DNA of 9,561 nt, from contig CAKVMF010000028.1 of NCBI GenBank assembly GCA_934771675.1, positions 1 to 9,561 of the forward strand. The letters are read 5' to 3'. Made by a program: the position numbers and the translations under genes. Positions 1-6,712 of this stretch are shown one piece after another. The notes beneath the pieces were generated by a model. The model was not told where the DNA came from. It made no database searches and worked only from the letters and a program-made list of their open reading frames with translations. Source of the DNA: an uncultured Clostridia bacterium (lineage in GTDB: Bacteria > Bacillota > Clostridia > Christensenellales > UBA1242). Within the stretch, counting starts at the first letter, position 1. Every line of letters begins with the position of its first letter.

Positions 1-1140
1 AACTTGACCGGTGTCAGGGTTGTTAGAGCTTTCAATAAACAAGCCTATGAAACAGAAAAATTCAAAAATGCAAACTATGACCTTATCACAACACAATTCA
101 AACATGGGGCATGGACATCACTTTTGCATCCATTAATTTCAATCGTTGTTAACTTTGCAATTATCGCACTCTTTTATTTTGGAGGAATTGAAGTTAATAT
201 CGGAGAGCTTTCTCAAGGAAAACTAATTGCATTTATTGATTATTTTGGAACAATCTCAACTTGCGTTATTGTAATTTCAACACTCATCACAATCATAACA
301 AGAATGAACGCATCATCTGATCGTATCAATGATTTGCTTTCACTTAAAAATTCAATCAAAGACCCTGCAAATCCAGTTAAGTTTGACATGGCAGATGTAA
401 ACCTTGGAAAAGTTGAATTTAAAGATGTTAACTTTTCATACTCAAACATGAAAAACGCCGTTAGCGGACTTTCAATCACGGCAAACCCTGGAGAAATTAT
501 TGGCGTAATCGGCGGAACGGGAAGTGGAAAAAGTTCTGTTGTTAATTTGATACCAAGATTCTATGATGTTACAACTGGCGAAGTTTTGGTGGGGGATGTT
601 AACGTTAAAAAATATAAAGTTGAAGATCTTCGAAACATCATTGGGCTTGTCCCACAAAACCCAACACTTTTTGAAGGAACAATCAGATCAAATATGTGCT
701 GGCGAAAGGCCGATGCCACTGACGAGGAAATCATCAAAGCACTCAAAATTTCACAGTCATATGATTTTGTTAAAGACTACCCAGACTTTTTGGAGCACAG
801 AGTTAATCGTGGGGGAACAAACTTTTCAGGTGGTCAACGTCAAAGACTTACCATCGCAAGAGCTCTTGTTGGAAATCCACACATAATCATTTTGGACGAT
901 GCATCAAGTGCCCTTGACTTTGCAACTGACGCAAAACTCAGAAAAGCTATCAGACAAAACTTGACTGATGCAACAACATTTATTGTAACCCAACGCACAA
1001 ACTCAATCCGTGACGCAAACAAAATAATTGTTATTGATAATGGCAATATTGTTGATATTGGCACGCACACCGAACTTTTGGAACGTTGCCAAGTTTATCA
1101 AGAAATCCATTACTCTCAAAACAAGAAGGAGGCAAAATAA
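1..1140 (+). CDS. ABC exporter half-transporter, degenerate-site subunit (5' end missing)
   Basis: This is the C-terminal ~379 residues of a membrane-fused ABC exporter subunit. The frame is already open at base 1 (N-L-T-G-V-R-V-V-R-A-F, typical of the intracellular loop before TM5), so the true start lies upstream. Two hydrophobic segments (about nt 118-183 and 247-306) are the last transmembrane helices; the nucleotide-binding domain follows. Walker A GGTGSGKS is at 511-534 and the signature FSGGQ at 823-837. Walker B ends L-D-D, with Asp (898-900) in place of the catalytic Glu. The switch-loop His is Gln (991-993, VTQR). In the family this Asp/Gln pair marks the subunit contributing Walker A/B to the non-hydrolysing site of heterodimeric exporters. 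The next gene supplies the complementary half. The substrate (drug, lipid or peptide) cannot be told from the sequence. Confidence 0.95.
   Translation, partial: NLTGVRVVRAFNKQAYETEKFKNANYDLITTQFKHGAWTSLLHPLISIVVNFAIIALFYFGGIEVNIGELSQGKLIAFIDYFGTISTCVIVISTLITIITRMNASSDRINDLLSLKNSIKDPANPVKFDMADVNLGKVEFKDVNFSYSNMKNAVSGLSITANPGEIIGVIGGTGSGKSSVVNLIPRFYDVTTGEVLVGDVNVKKYKVEDLRNIIGLVPQNPTLFEGTIRSNMCWRKADATDEEIIKALKISQSYDFVKDYPDFLEHRVNRGGTNFSGGQRQRLTIARALVGNPHIIILDDASSALDFATDAKLRKAIRQNLTDATTFIVTQRTNSIRDANKIIVIDNGNIVDIGTHTELLERCQVYQEIHYSQNKKEAK
1126..1132 (+). promoter_or_regulatory. Ribosome binding site fixing the start of the second ABC gene
   Basis: A perfect AAGGAGG lies 7 nt before the ATG at 1140-1142. 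The frame is open further upstream, to an ATG at 1086, but no Shine-Dalgarno sequence precedes that one and using it would overlap the first gene by 55 nt. The ATG at 1140 overlaps the upstream TAA by one base (TAATG), typical of translational coupling. Confidence 0.85.
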
Positions 1141-2960
1141 TGGCAGATTATAAGCGACTTTCTTCAAACGAAATGAGAGAAAATTACACAAAAAAAGTTA
1201 AGGCTAAATTTTCAAAACAAAAAGGTGCATTCCACATTTTGAGCAAGGTTTTTCACTATGCTCATGAATATAGATGGTATTTGTATCTTGCGCTTTTTAT
1301 GGACATTGTAAACACTTTCTGTATTGTTTACATGCCGGTTTATATTGGAAAATGTATAAACTCAATTGTGAGTGTTGGAAATGTAGATTTTCAAACACTT
1401 TACCATAACATGCTGATTTTTGCAGGGCTGGCAGTTGTTGCCGCAATAACAACATTCACGAATGAAATTTGCCTTGCACAATATAACTACAAGGGAACTT
1501 ACAAAATCAGAGATTTGCTCTTTGAAAAATTCCAAAAACTTCCAATAAGTTTCATCGACACAACATCACATGGTGATCTTATTTCAAGAATGATTAATGA
1601 TATTGATATCATGACCGACGGATTCCTTGCAAGTTTTGCAACTGCACTTTCAGGTATCACAACAATTATTGGAACACTTGTTGCAATGCTTATATTAAAT
1701 ATCAAACTCGCAACCATTATTATTGTCCTAACACCTGTAAGCTTACTTTTGTCTTTCATTATCGTAAAAAAGTCTAAAAAATATGTAAAAAAAGAAATTG
1801 ACCTTCAAGGTGAAATCGCTGGATATTTAGAAGAATATATCGGCGGTGAAAGAATTGTAAAAGCTTTTAACCATGAAGAAAAAAGCATTGAAAACTTCGA
1901 ACTTTTAAACGGAAACTATAACAAAGTTGCTGAAAAGTCAGAGTTTTATAGCACACTCACAAACCCAACAACAAGATTTATCAATGGCTTGGTTTATGGT
2001 GCGGTTGGACTGGTTGGTTGTGTTATGGCTCTAAAGGGCGAAATTATGGTCGGAACAATCACTTCGTTCCTTTCATATGCAAACAGTTTTGGCGAACCTT
2101 TCTCTGATATCAGCGAACAAATTTCAAGTATCCAGCAAGCTTTTGCTGCTGCAAACCGTGTGTTTAATGTTTTGGAAGAAAAGGATGAGCCAAGTGATGA
2201 AATGCTCCCAGACTTGCTTTCATGTTCTGGCGAGGTTGAAATCAAAAACGTTAACTTCTCATATGTTCCAAAAACAAACCTTATTCAAAACTTAAACCTC
2301 AGTGTAAAACAAGGTCAAAAAGTCGCAATTGTTGGTCCAACCGGTTGCGGAAAATCAACAATTATCAATCTTTTGATGCGTTTCTATGATGTTAACTCGG
2401 GTTATATCACCGTTAGTGACACACCTATCAAGGAAATTTCAAGAAGCAGTTTGAGAAACAAATACGGCATGGTTCTTCAAGATACATGGCTGTTTAACTC
2501 AACCATTCGTGAAAATATTGCTTACGGAAACCCAAATGCACCACTTCAAGATATTATTGATGCCGCAAAAATGGCAGGTATTCATGAATACATTGAAAAG
2601 CTTCCAAAGAAATATGATACCGAAATTATTGAAGGCGGAAGCAACCTTTCACAAGGTGAAAAACAACTTATCTGTATTGCGAGAGTAATGCTTCTCAAAC
2701 CACCAATGTTGATTTTGGACGAAGCAACAAGTAACATTGATACCAGAACCGAAAAAAGTGTTCAAGAAGCCTTTGACAAAATGATGGCAGGAAGAACAAG
2801 TTTCATTGTTGCGCATAGACTTTCAACCATCACTTCAGCCGATATAATTTTGGTTATGAATAAAGGTCAGATTATTGAACAGGGCAATCACCAAGAACTC
2901 TTGAAAAAGAAAGGGTTTTATGCAAATTTGTATAATAGCCAATTCGAAACATCCAACTAA
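1140..2960 (+). CDS. ABC exporter half-transporter, catalytic subunit
   Basis: A 606-residue membrane-fused ABC exporter, full length for the family. Residues 1-~340 form the six-helix transmembrane domain; the first ~40 residues are charged and cytosolic. The nucleotide-binding domain has Walker A GPTGCGKST (399-407), a non-canonical signature LSQGE (503-507, in place of LSGGQ), Walker B L-I-L-D-E with catalytic Glu528, and switch His559 (VAHRLST). The intact Glu/His with an altered signature is the mirror image of the upstream subunit. The expected heterodimer has one competent site (this Walker A/B plus the partner's FSGGQ) and one degenerate site. The pair forms a tight operon with TAATG overlap. 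The stop codon lies inside the outer arm of the hairpin element starting at 2957. The substrate is unknown. Confidence 0.95.
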   Translation: MADYKRLSSNEMRENYTKKVKAKFSKQKGAFHILSKVFHYAHEYRWYLYLALFMDIVNTFCIVYMPVYIGKCINSIVSVGNVDFQTLYHNMLIFAGLAVVAAITTFTNEICLAQYNYKGTYKIRDLLFEKFQKLPISFIDTTSHGDLISRMINDIDIMTDGFLASFATALSGITTIIGTLVAMLILNIKLATIIIVLTPVSLLLSFIIVKKSKKYVKKEIDLQGEIAGYLEEYIGGERIVKAFNHEEKSIENFELLNGNYNKVAEKSEFYSTLTNPTTRFINGLVYGAVGLVGCVMALKGEIMVGTITSFLSYANSFGEPFSDISEQISSIQQAFAAANRVFNVLEEKDEPSDEMLPDLLSCSGEVEIKNVNFSYVPKTNLIQNLNLSVKQGQKVAIVGPTGCGKSTIINLLMRFYDVNSGYITVSDTPIKEISRSSLRNKYGMVLQDTWLFNSTIRENIAYGNPNAPLQDIIDAAKMAGIHEYIEKLPKKYDTEIIEGGSNLSQGEKQLICIARVMLLKPPMLILDEATSNIDTRTEKSVQEAFDKMMAGRTSFIVAHRLSTITSADIILVMNKGQIIEQGNHQELLKKKGFYANLYNSQFETSN

Positions 2961-3082
2961 CGTCAAAAATGGGGCATAATGCTTCAGAATTTCGAAAAAG
3001 TCCAGACAGTCATTTACGTCATTGTAAACTTCTGCCTGGACTTTTTCTTATTCTTTGCCTGATACCCCATTTTTGACGTTAG
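2957..3082 (+). repeat. Nested-hairpin gene-end element, copy 1
   Basis: A 126-bp element bounded by a perfect 18-bp inverted repeat (2957-2974 with 3065-3082: CTAACGTCAAAAATGGGG and its complement). The left arm contains the stop codon of the ABC gene. Unpaired linkers follow (2975-2993 and 3048-3064), then an inner 16-bp stem with one A-C mismatch (2994-3009 with 3032-3047), a 3x3 internal loop, a 5-bp stem TTTAC/GTAAA (3013-3017 with 3024-3028) and a 6-nt loop. In gene orientation the same plan and core recur in the element at 3511-3638. The sequence shows the structure directly; its function beyond termination is unknown. Confidence 0.85.
2994..3047 (+). terminator. Intrinsic terminator of the ABC operon (inner hairpin of copy 1)
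   Basis: The stem GAAAAAGTCCAGACAG / CTGCCTGGACTTTTTC ends in a T-run and begins with an A-run, so it could act in both directions. It starts 34 nt after the ABC stop codon. It is also the inner part of the larger nested element at 2957-3082. Confidence 0.7.
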
Positions 3083-3101
3083 TAATGTAGAAAAAGTAAT
3101 C

Positions 3102-3191
3102 CTGCCTAGAATTTTTTTTGAGCCTTGTTACTTAACCATTTTTTGACGTTATGAAAATTATAATACATTCTTGCCTAGAATTTTTTTGAAA
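3102..3191 (+). repeat. Degenerate tandem copies of the distal half of gene-end element 1
   Basis: After the right arm of copy 1, the distal half (from CTGCCTGGACTTTTT to the end of the arm) recurs in decayed form. At 3102-3152, CTGCCTAGAATTTTTTT is followed by a second CCATTTTTTGACGTTA arm (3136-3151). At 3171-3191 the start appears again as TTGCCTAGAATTTTTTTGA. The arm at 3136-3151 can pair with the gene-end arm 2958-2972 as an alternative to the arm at 3065-3082. These look like duplicated or abortive remnants. Confidence 0.6.
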
Positions 3192-3223
3192 GAAATTTGA
3201 TTTTAAGTAAGACAATGTAAATT

Positions 3224-3358
3224 AGCATGTCATTGCGAGAAAATTGTAAAATTTTCGTGGCAATCTATTCCGCTTAATAAATTATACTTTTTTTCAAGTG
3301 TGGTTTATAAGGAATAGACCCTCACGTCGTGCTTTCGCACCTCTCAGGGCGACATGCT
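3224..3358. repeat. GTCATTGCGAG-type palindromic dispersed repeat (MITE-like)
   Basis: A 135-bp palindromic unit closed by AGCATGTC (3224-3231) and GACATGCT (3351-3358). Three internal arms are visible: ATTGC/GCAAT (3232-3236, 3260-3264), enclosing GAAAATT/AATTTTC (3239-3245, 3250-3256); CTATTCC/GGAATAG (3265-3271, 3311-3317); and CCCT/AGGG (3319-3322, 3346-3349), with GTGC/GCAC inside. The result is a cloverleaf-like fold. AATT lies on both sides (3220-3223, 3360-3363) and may be a target duplication or part of the ends. The motifs GTCATTGCGAG, GTGGCAATCT and CTCAGGG-GACA resemble short non-coding repeats that I recall as widespread in bacterial genomes; this is recollection, not a search. 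No ORF is present. Confidence 0.65.
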
Positions 3359-3458
3359 GAATTGATATCGGCTTACTAAAAACCAAAAAGCTTGAAAAAT
3401 ATTAAAAAAAATTTCCTTTTCTTTCAGGTGAAAAATTATGTATCATTCAAAGAAATAT

Positions 3459-3494
3459 TCAAACGGCAAAAATTGAGTATCAGACAAGGTATAA
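3459..3494 (-). repeat. Extra distal arm of the gene-end element (far copy)
   Basis: Read on the minus strand, this segment repeats the distal end of the gene-end elements: TTAT-C--TTG-CTGATAC followed by ATTTTTG-CG. It matches 24 of the first 30 positions of 3048-3077. Its outer 10 bases (3459-3468) are an exact inverted repeat of 3641-3650 inside the VanW gene, just outside the arm used by copy 2. It therefore forms a second, wider nested pair around copy 2. Confidence 0.6.
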
Positions 3495-3510
3495 GAAAGT
3501 AAATTTAATT

Positions 3511-3638
3511 CCAAGCGGCAAAAATTGAGCGTTAGACAAAGAATAAAAAAAATCCCAAGCAGGAGTTTACAATTTAGTAAATGACTGTTTGGGATTTTTT
3601 AAAATTCTGCAGTATCACGCTTAATTTTTGCCGCTTGG
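3511..3638 (-). repeat. Nested-hairpin gene-end element, copy 2
   Basis: Same architecture as the element at 2957-3082, in the opposite orientation and again directly at a gene end. The outer arms are 22 bp with one mismatch (3511-3532 with 3617-3638). The gene-side arm encodes the last residues P-S-G-K-N and the stop of the VanW-family gene. The inner stem is 3547-3562 with 3585-3600. Read in gene orientation against copy 1, the first 40 positions (from CGGCAAAAAT) align without gaps at 29 matches. TCATTTAC, GTAAACT and TTATTCTTTG are identical, and the A-C mismatch beside CAG/CTG is kept. The stems differ mostly by paired changes. Confidence 0.85.
3545..3600 (-). terminator. Intrinsic terminator of the VanW-family gene (inner hairpin of copy 2)
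   Basis: On the minus strand, a stem AAAAAATCCCAAACAG / CTGCTTGGGATTTTTT is followed by T residues (eight in total down to 3545). It lies about 20 nt after the VanW-family stop codon. The A-run at the other side could also stop transcripts entering from the ABC operon. Confidence 0.75.
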
Positions 3639-5033
3639 GTTGCCGTTTGAGATAAGGATACCTTTAACAGGACCATACCTACTATTTTTACGAATCTGTT
3701 TTGTTTGTATGAGATTGCCAAATTTATCATAATAATTAAGATAACCATTGGAATAATAGCCGTCTTTGGGGTAGCTTAAACGATACTTCTCACCGGGGAA
3801 AATGGATACGTTTGGATACTTTGATAGATCGGTTTCAATTGTGTCTGGTTCGGCTGGAATAATCTTTGTTTTTTCACTAAATCTTGTTATTTTGAATTTG
3901 TTTTTCAAACCAAAAATTTTCACCTTGCAAATATCATTTTCGCTTGATGTTGTGAAGATAATTTTTCCTCCAGTGTTGTTTCGAATAACAAGGTCGCTTG
4001 AACCAGTGTTTACCATTGCATCAAAACTTGGCTCAACATACGAAACTGGGAGAGAATGTCCATGCACTTCCAAAATCTCAAGACCGGAAAGAAGACAAGC
4101 ATTGTAGAGCGTTGTTGAAACCTGACACACACCTCCGCCATAACCTTCAACAAACGTTCCGCCTGAAATTATCTTTGCTTTTTGATAGCCTGAATTTTCA
4201 TTTCTTTCACCAGTGGTTTTGTTGAAAGATAAAACTTCGCCGTCATCCAAAATCAAACCATCAAAGGACTCCAATGCAACTTGTATATTATTTTTTCTTG
4301 TTGGTGAACTCGTGCTAAAATTTGTTGAAAATGAACTCTTTTCAACAAAACATTCCTTTAAACTTTTTCCTGTTTTAAATTCTTCAAGCTCGAGCGAAAA
4401 CTTAAAACTTGGTTTTTGCTTTGAAAGACATTCAAACACATCATCAAAAAACTTTTCTTCATTAATAAAAACTTCTGGCTCGCCGCTTTTAAATAAAATT
4501 TTACATTTATTTTTTTCAACAAGAACCTTTTCTTGTTTTTCACTCTTATTAAAATTCTCTTTTAATTTACACAAAACAAACACGCTCTCTGGGCACAAAA
4601 ACTTAACAATTTCTTGTTTTGATAATCCCATATTTTTTAATATCTCAATGCTTTGCTTTGGATTTTTTGACAGTTCAATTTGGCTTTTTGAAAGTTTGTA
4701 GTGTGATAATATGTCCGCTGAAGAATATCGAAATTTTCTTCCTTTTGCTTCAATCAAATACTTTCTTTCACTTGAACTTTCTTTGTGTTTACTATTGATT
4801 AAACTTTCATTAAAATTAAGGCTTTCAAAGCTATCAAAAATAGTTTCTTCAAATTCTCTGTTTTTCCCGTGAGCACAAACATAATCATTTTTAAAAAGCT
4901 TTAAACCTAAACTTTTTTGGCTAACAAAACCAAAACTAAACATTATGACAATTGCAGCACAAACCAAACTCAATGCCACAAATTTTGTAACACAAAAAAA
5001 TAAGAGTTTGAAAAGTCTTTTTTGCCATTTCAT
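3621..5033 (-). CDS. VanW-family protein, membrane-anchored, with C-terminal G5-like domain
   Basis: A 470-residue protein with an N-terminal basic stretch and one hydrophobic helix (about 18-36), then a predicted extracytoplasmic part. Residues ~45-235 are Lys/Glu-rich and resemble the putative peptidoglycan-binding region often found before VanW domains. Residues ~241-375 form the VanW domain, with the hallmark YGGGVCQVSTT at 298-308 and GHSLPVSYVEPSFDA after it. Residues ~385-465 resemble a G5-type domain (YYDKFGNL...YGPVKGI). VanW is named from vancomycin resistance clusters, but its biochemical role is not established and most copies, like this one, are not next to van genes. A cell-wall role is inferred. 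The start ATG at 5031-5033 has only a weak AAGAG before it. The gene follows cca by 128 nt. Its last codons lie inside the outer arm of a hairpin element. Confidence 0.9.
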   Translation of the reverse strand: MKWQKRLFKLLFFCVTKFVALSLVCAAIVIMFSFGFVSQKSLGLKLFKNDYVCAHGKNREFEETIFDSFESLNFNESLINSKHKESSSERKYLIEAKGRKFRYSSADILSHYKLSKSQIELSKNPKQSIEILKNMGLSKQEIVKFLCPESVFVLCKLKENFNKSEKQEKVLVEKNKCKILFKSGEPEVFINEEKFFDDVFECLSKQKPSFKFSLELEEFKTGKSLKECFVEKSSFSTNFSTSSPTRKNNIQVALESFDGLILDDGEVLSFNKTTGERNENSGYQKAKIISGGTFVEGYGGGVCQVSTTLYNACLLSGLEILEVHGHSLPVSYVEPSFDAMVNTGSSDLVIRNNTGGKIIFTTSSENDICKVKIFGLKNKFKITRFSEKTKIIPAEPDTIETDLSKYPNVSIFPGEKYRLSYPKDGYYSNGYLNYYDKFGNLIQTKQIRKNSRYGPVKGILISNGNPSGKN

Positions 5034-5061
5034 ACTCTTATTATGCGAATTTTTTGTCTAT

Positions 5062-5089
5062 TTATTAATATTTTTGACGATTATTTCAA
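5062..5089 (-). promoter_or_regulatory. Possible promoter for the VanW-family gene
   Basis: On the minus strand, TTGAAA (5084-5089) and TAATAA (5062-5067) are separated by 16 nt, about 30 nt before the start codon. The region is very AT-rich, so such matches arise by chance. Read-through from cca is an alternative, since no terminator is visible between the two genes. Confidence 0.3.
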
Positions 5090-5161
5090 AACTTTTGTGT
5101 TTTATGCAATATTTTGACACCAAACTTACCAAAATCACAAAGCTAAATAGTCCAACATAAA

Positions 5162-6559
5162 TCATTCATCTAAATAATAATCACGGTTTGAATTTATCAC
5201 TTTGTTCACCAAAACTTCAAGGTCTGCCTTGTTGTTCTTTTTCGGATTAAGTGCAACAATTTTCAAAACTTCATCAATCAAATCATCAATGTTTTCAATC
5301 TGAATTTTTGGAACAAGTCGAATTATGTCGTTTCCATTAATCTCAAGGTCTTTTCTGTCAAATGGAGTGTTTTGCTTAAGCATTTCATTGTAAACCTTTT
5401 TGAGTCTTTCAGCAGACTTGATTCTTCTTATTCCAGATCTTCCTTCATTTTTACAAACGGTTTTTATTTCAATAATGTCTTCAATAATATCTTTGTTTTT
5501 AAGGATGAATTTTTTGATGGTTTTTGTGCTAGCCAAACCCCATGCGTTAAAATCATAACCAAGAATAGTTCTTGTTACAATTCTGGTCACTTGTCTTGGA
5601 TAACCAAGCCCATAAGTTCCAAGATTACTTTCAACAATTGATTCAACAAAATCATTTGCACCAAAAAATGAATGATTCATTTCAAGGGTTTTTACTTTTG
5701 CCGCATCATGAAGCAAAACTGCAAGTCTAATTTTTGGTGAAGCATTTTTTAAACAATTCAAAATATGGTCGTAAATTTTTTCATTCTTTTTATCAACAAC
5801 CTTTGAATTTTTCATATCTTCCATAACTGGCAAAATATATTTCCAAGCTCCAATCTCACCAAGCAAGAGCATAGCTCTAAAATGAGCCGTTCTGGTGAAG
5901 ATAAGTTCAGGATAAACTTGGTCAGACGTTAAAAGTTTGTCAAATTCAAGACGAAGTCTAAATTTCGAAATAAAACGAATTTTGTAAGCATTTTGTTTTG
6001 CGTAATACATTTCTTCTTCAGGAATTTCAAGTCCCAAGCAACAAGCAAAGCGAATAAGTCTGAGTATTCTTTCAGGGTCATCATTAAACACCAATTTTGG
6101 AACTTTTACAGTAGTTATAACTCTACTACGAAGATCATCAATAGCACCAAGTGGATCAACATATTCTTTTTCTTGAATATCATAATAAAGCGCATTTATT
6201 TTAAAATCACGACGTCTTGCATCTTCTTCAAGTTTTGAAATAAATTCAACTGAAGAAGGCATATGAGATTCATCTTCATAAATTTCTCTTCTAAAGGTTG
6301 CATGTTCATATCTAAACTTACCATAGATTGCCATAACGCCAAGTTTTTCGTTTAGGTTTGAAACTTTAAAACCTGTGCCTTCAAGCATTTTTTTAAGTTC
6401 GGAAGGTTTCACATTAGAGCAAAGGTCAATATCATTTTTAAGGCTACTTCTAACCCCAAGGTACCCATCACGAACATATCCACCAACAATATAAAGTTTC
6501 TTGTTGTTTTTTTGAAAAATTTGAGAAAGAGCATTTAGCTCTGGAGATATTTTTATCAT
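5162..6559 (-). CDS. cca: CCA tRNA nucleotidyltransferase with HD domain
   Basis: A 465-residue class II CCA-adding enzyme, which builds or repairs the 3' CCA end of tRNAs in the cytoplasm. The nucleotidyltransferase head shows GGYVRD (26-31) and the metal-binding Asp43/Asp45 of D-I-D-L. It also has an ATFRRE segment near 87-92, the DARRRDFKINALYYD block (113-127) and the NDDPERILRLIRFA block (159-172) of the neck. A C-terminal HD-type phosphohydrolase motif is present (His265, then LLHDAAK with His284-Asp285). Length and order are normal for HD-containing bacterial versions. Sequence alone does not fully exclude a CC-adding or poly(A)-type relative, but the intact motifs favour a full CCA enzyme. 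The start ATG has GGAG 5 nt upstream (6565-6568 on the plus strand). It stops with TGA. Confidence 0.93.
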   Translation of the reverse strand: MIKISPELNALSQIFQKNNKKLYIVGGYVRDGYLGVRSSLKNDIDLCSNVKPSELKKMLEGTGFKVSNLNEKLGVMAIYGKFRYEHATFRREIYEDESHMPSSVEFISKLEEDARRRDFKINALYYDIQEKEYVDPLGAIDDLRSRVITTVKVPKLVFNDDPERILRLIRFACCLGLEIPEEEMYYAKQNAYKIRFISKFRLRLEFDKLLTSDQVYPELIFTRTAHFRAMLLLGEIGAWKYILPVMEDMKNSKVVDKKNEKIYDHILNCLKNASPKIRLAVLLHDAAKVKTLEMNHSFFGANDFVESIVESNLGTYGLGYPRQVTRIVTRTILGYDFNAWGLASTKTIKKFILKNKDIIEDIIEIKTVCKNEGRSGIRRIKSAERLKKVYNEMLKQNTPFDRKDLEINGNDIIRLVPKIQIENIDDLIDEVLKIVALNPKKNNKADLEVLVNKVINSNRDYYLDE

Positions 6560-6596
6560 AGGCGCTCCAAAATTTTCAAGATATTTTTATGTTTTT

Positions 6597-6625
6597 ATGT
6601 TAACATAAATGAAAATTTTATTCAA
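6597..6625 (-). promoter_or_regulatory. Candidate cca promoter overlapping a palindrome
   Basis: On the minus strand, TTGAAT (6620-6625) and TAACAT (6597-6602) are separated by 17 nt, about 38 nt before the cca start codon. The -10 falls inside the perfect 14-bp palindrome TTATGTTAACATAA (6595-6608). That palindrome could be an operator or simply an AT-rich coincidence. Confidence 0.4.
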
Positions 6626-6678
6626 TTAATTTGCCGTATTTTTTGGTATTTTTTCAAAAAAATATACTGAAAAATTTG

Positions 6679-6684
6679 TATAAT
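6679..6684 (+). promoter_or_regulatory. Candidate -10 box for the lipoprotein gene
   Basis: A perfect TATAAT lies 28 nt before the ATG at 6713. No good -35 is found 16-18 nt upstream (the position reads as an A-run). The leader has no recognisable Shine-Dalgarno sequence, unlike most genes in this window. Confidence 0.4.
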
Positions 6685-6712
6685 TTTGTTTTAATTTTCA
6701 AAAACTAAAAAT

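Noticed and set aside
1086..1139. Earlier ATG start for the second ABC subunit.
   Set aside because: The ATG at 1140 has a perfect RBS and a TAATG overlap; the earlier start would read through the end of the first gene and has no RBS.
2957..3082. Integron attC site: imperfect nested inverted repeat after a gene, with arm ends CTAAC and GTTAG.
   Set aside because: The distal end reads GTTAGTA rather than GTTRRRY, copy 2 has no GTT core at all, and no integrase or cassette-like genes are seen.
3102..3540. CRISPR-like array, given the recurring short motifs in the spacer.
   Set aside because: The repeats are inverted and degenerate with irregular spacing, and no cas genes are present.
4213..4701. 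Long plus-strand open frame (162 codons) opposite the VanW-family gene.
   Set aside because: It is antisense to a gene with clear domain motifs, and its Phe/Ser-rich composition mirrors the Lys/Glu-rich coding strand.
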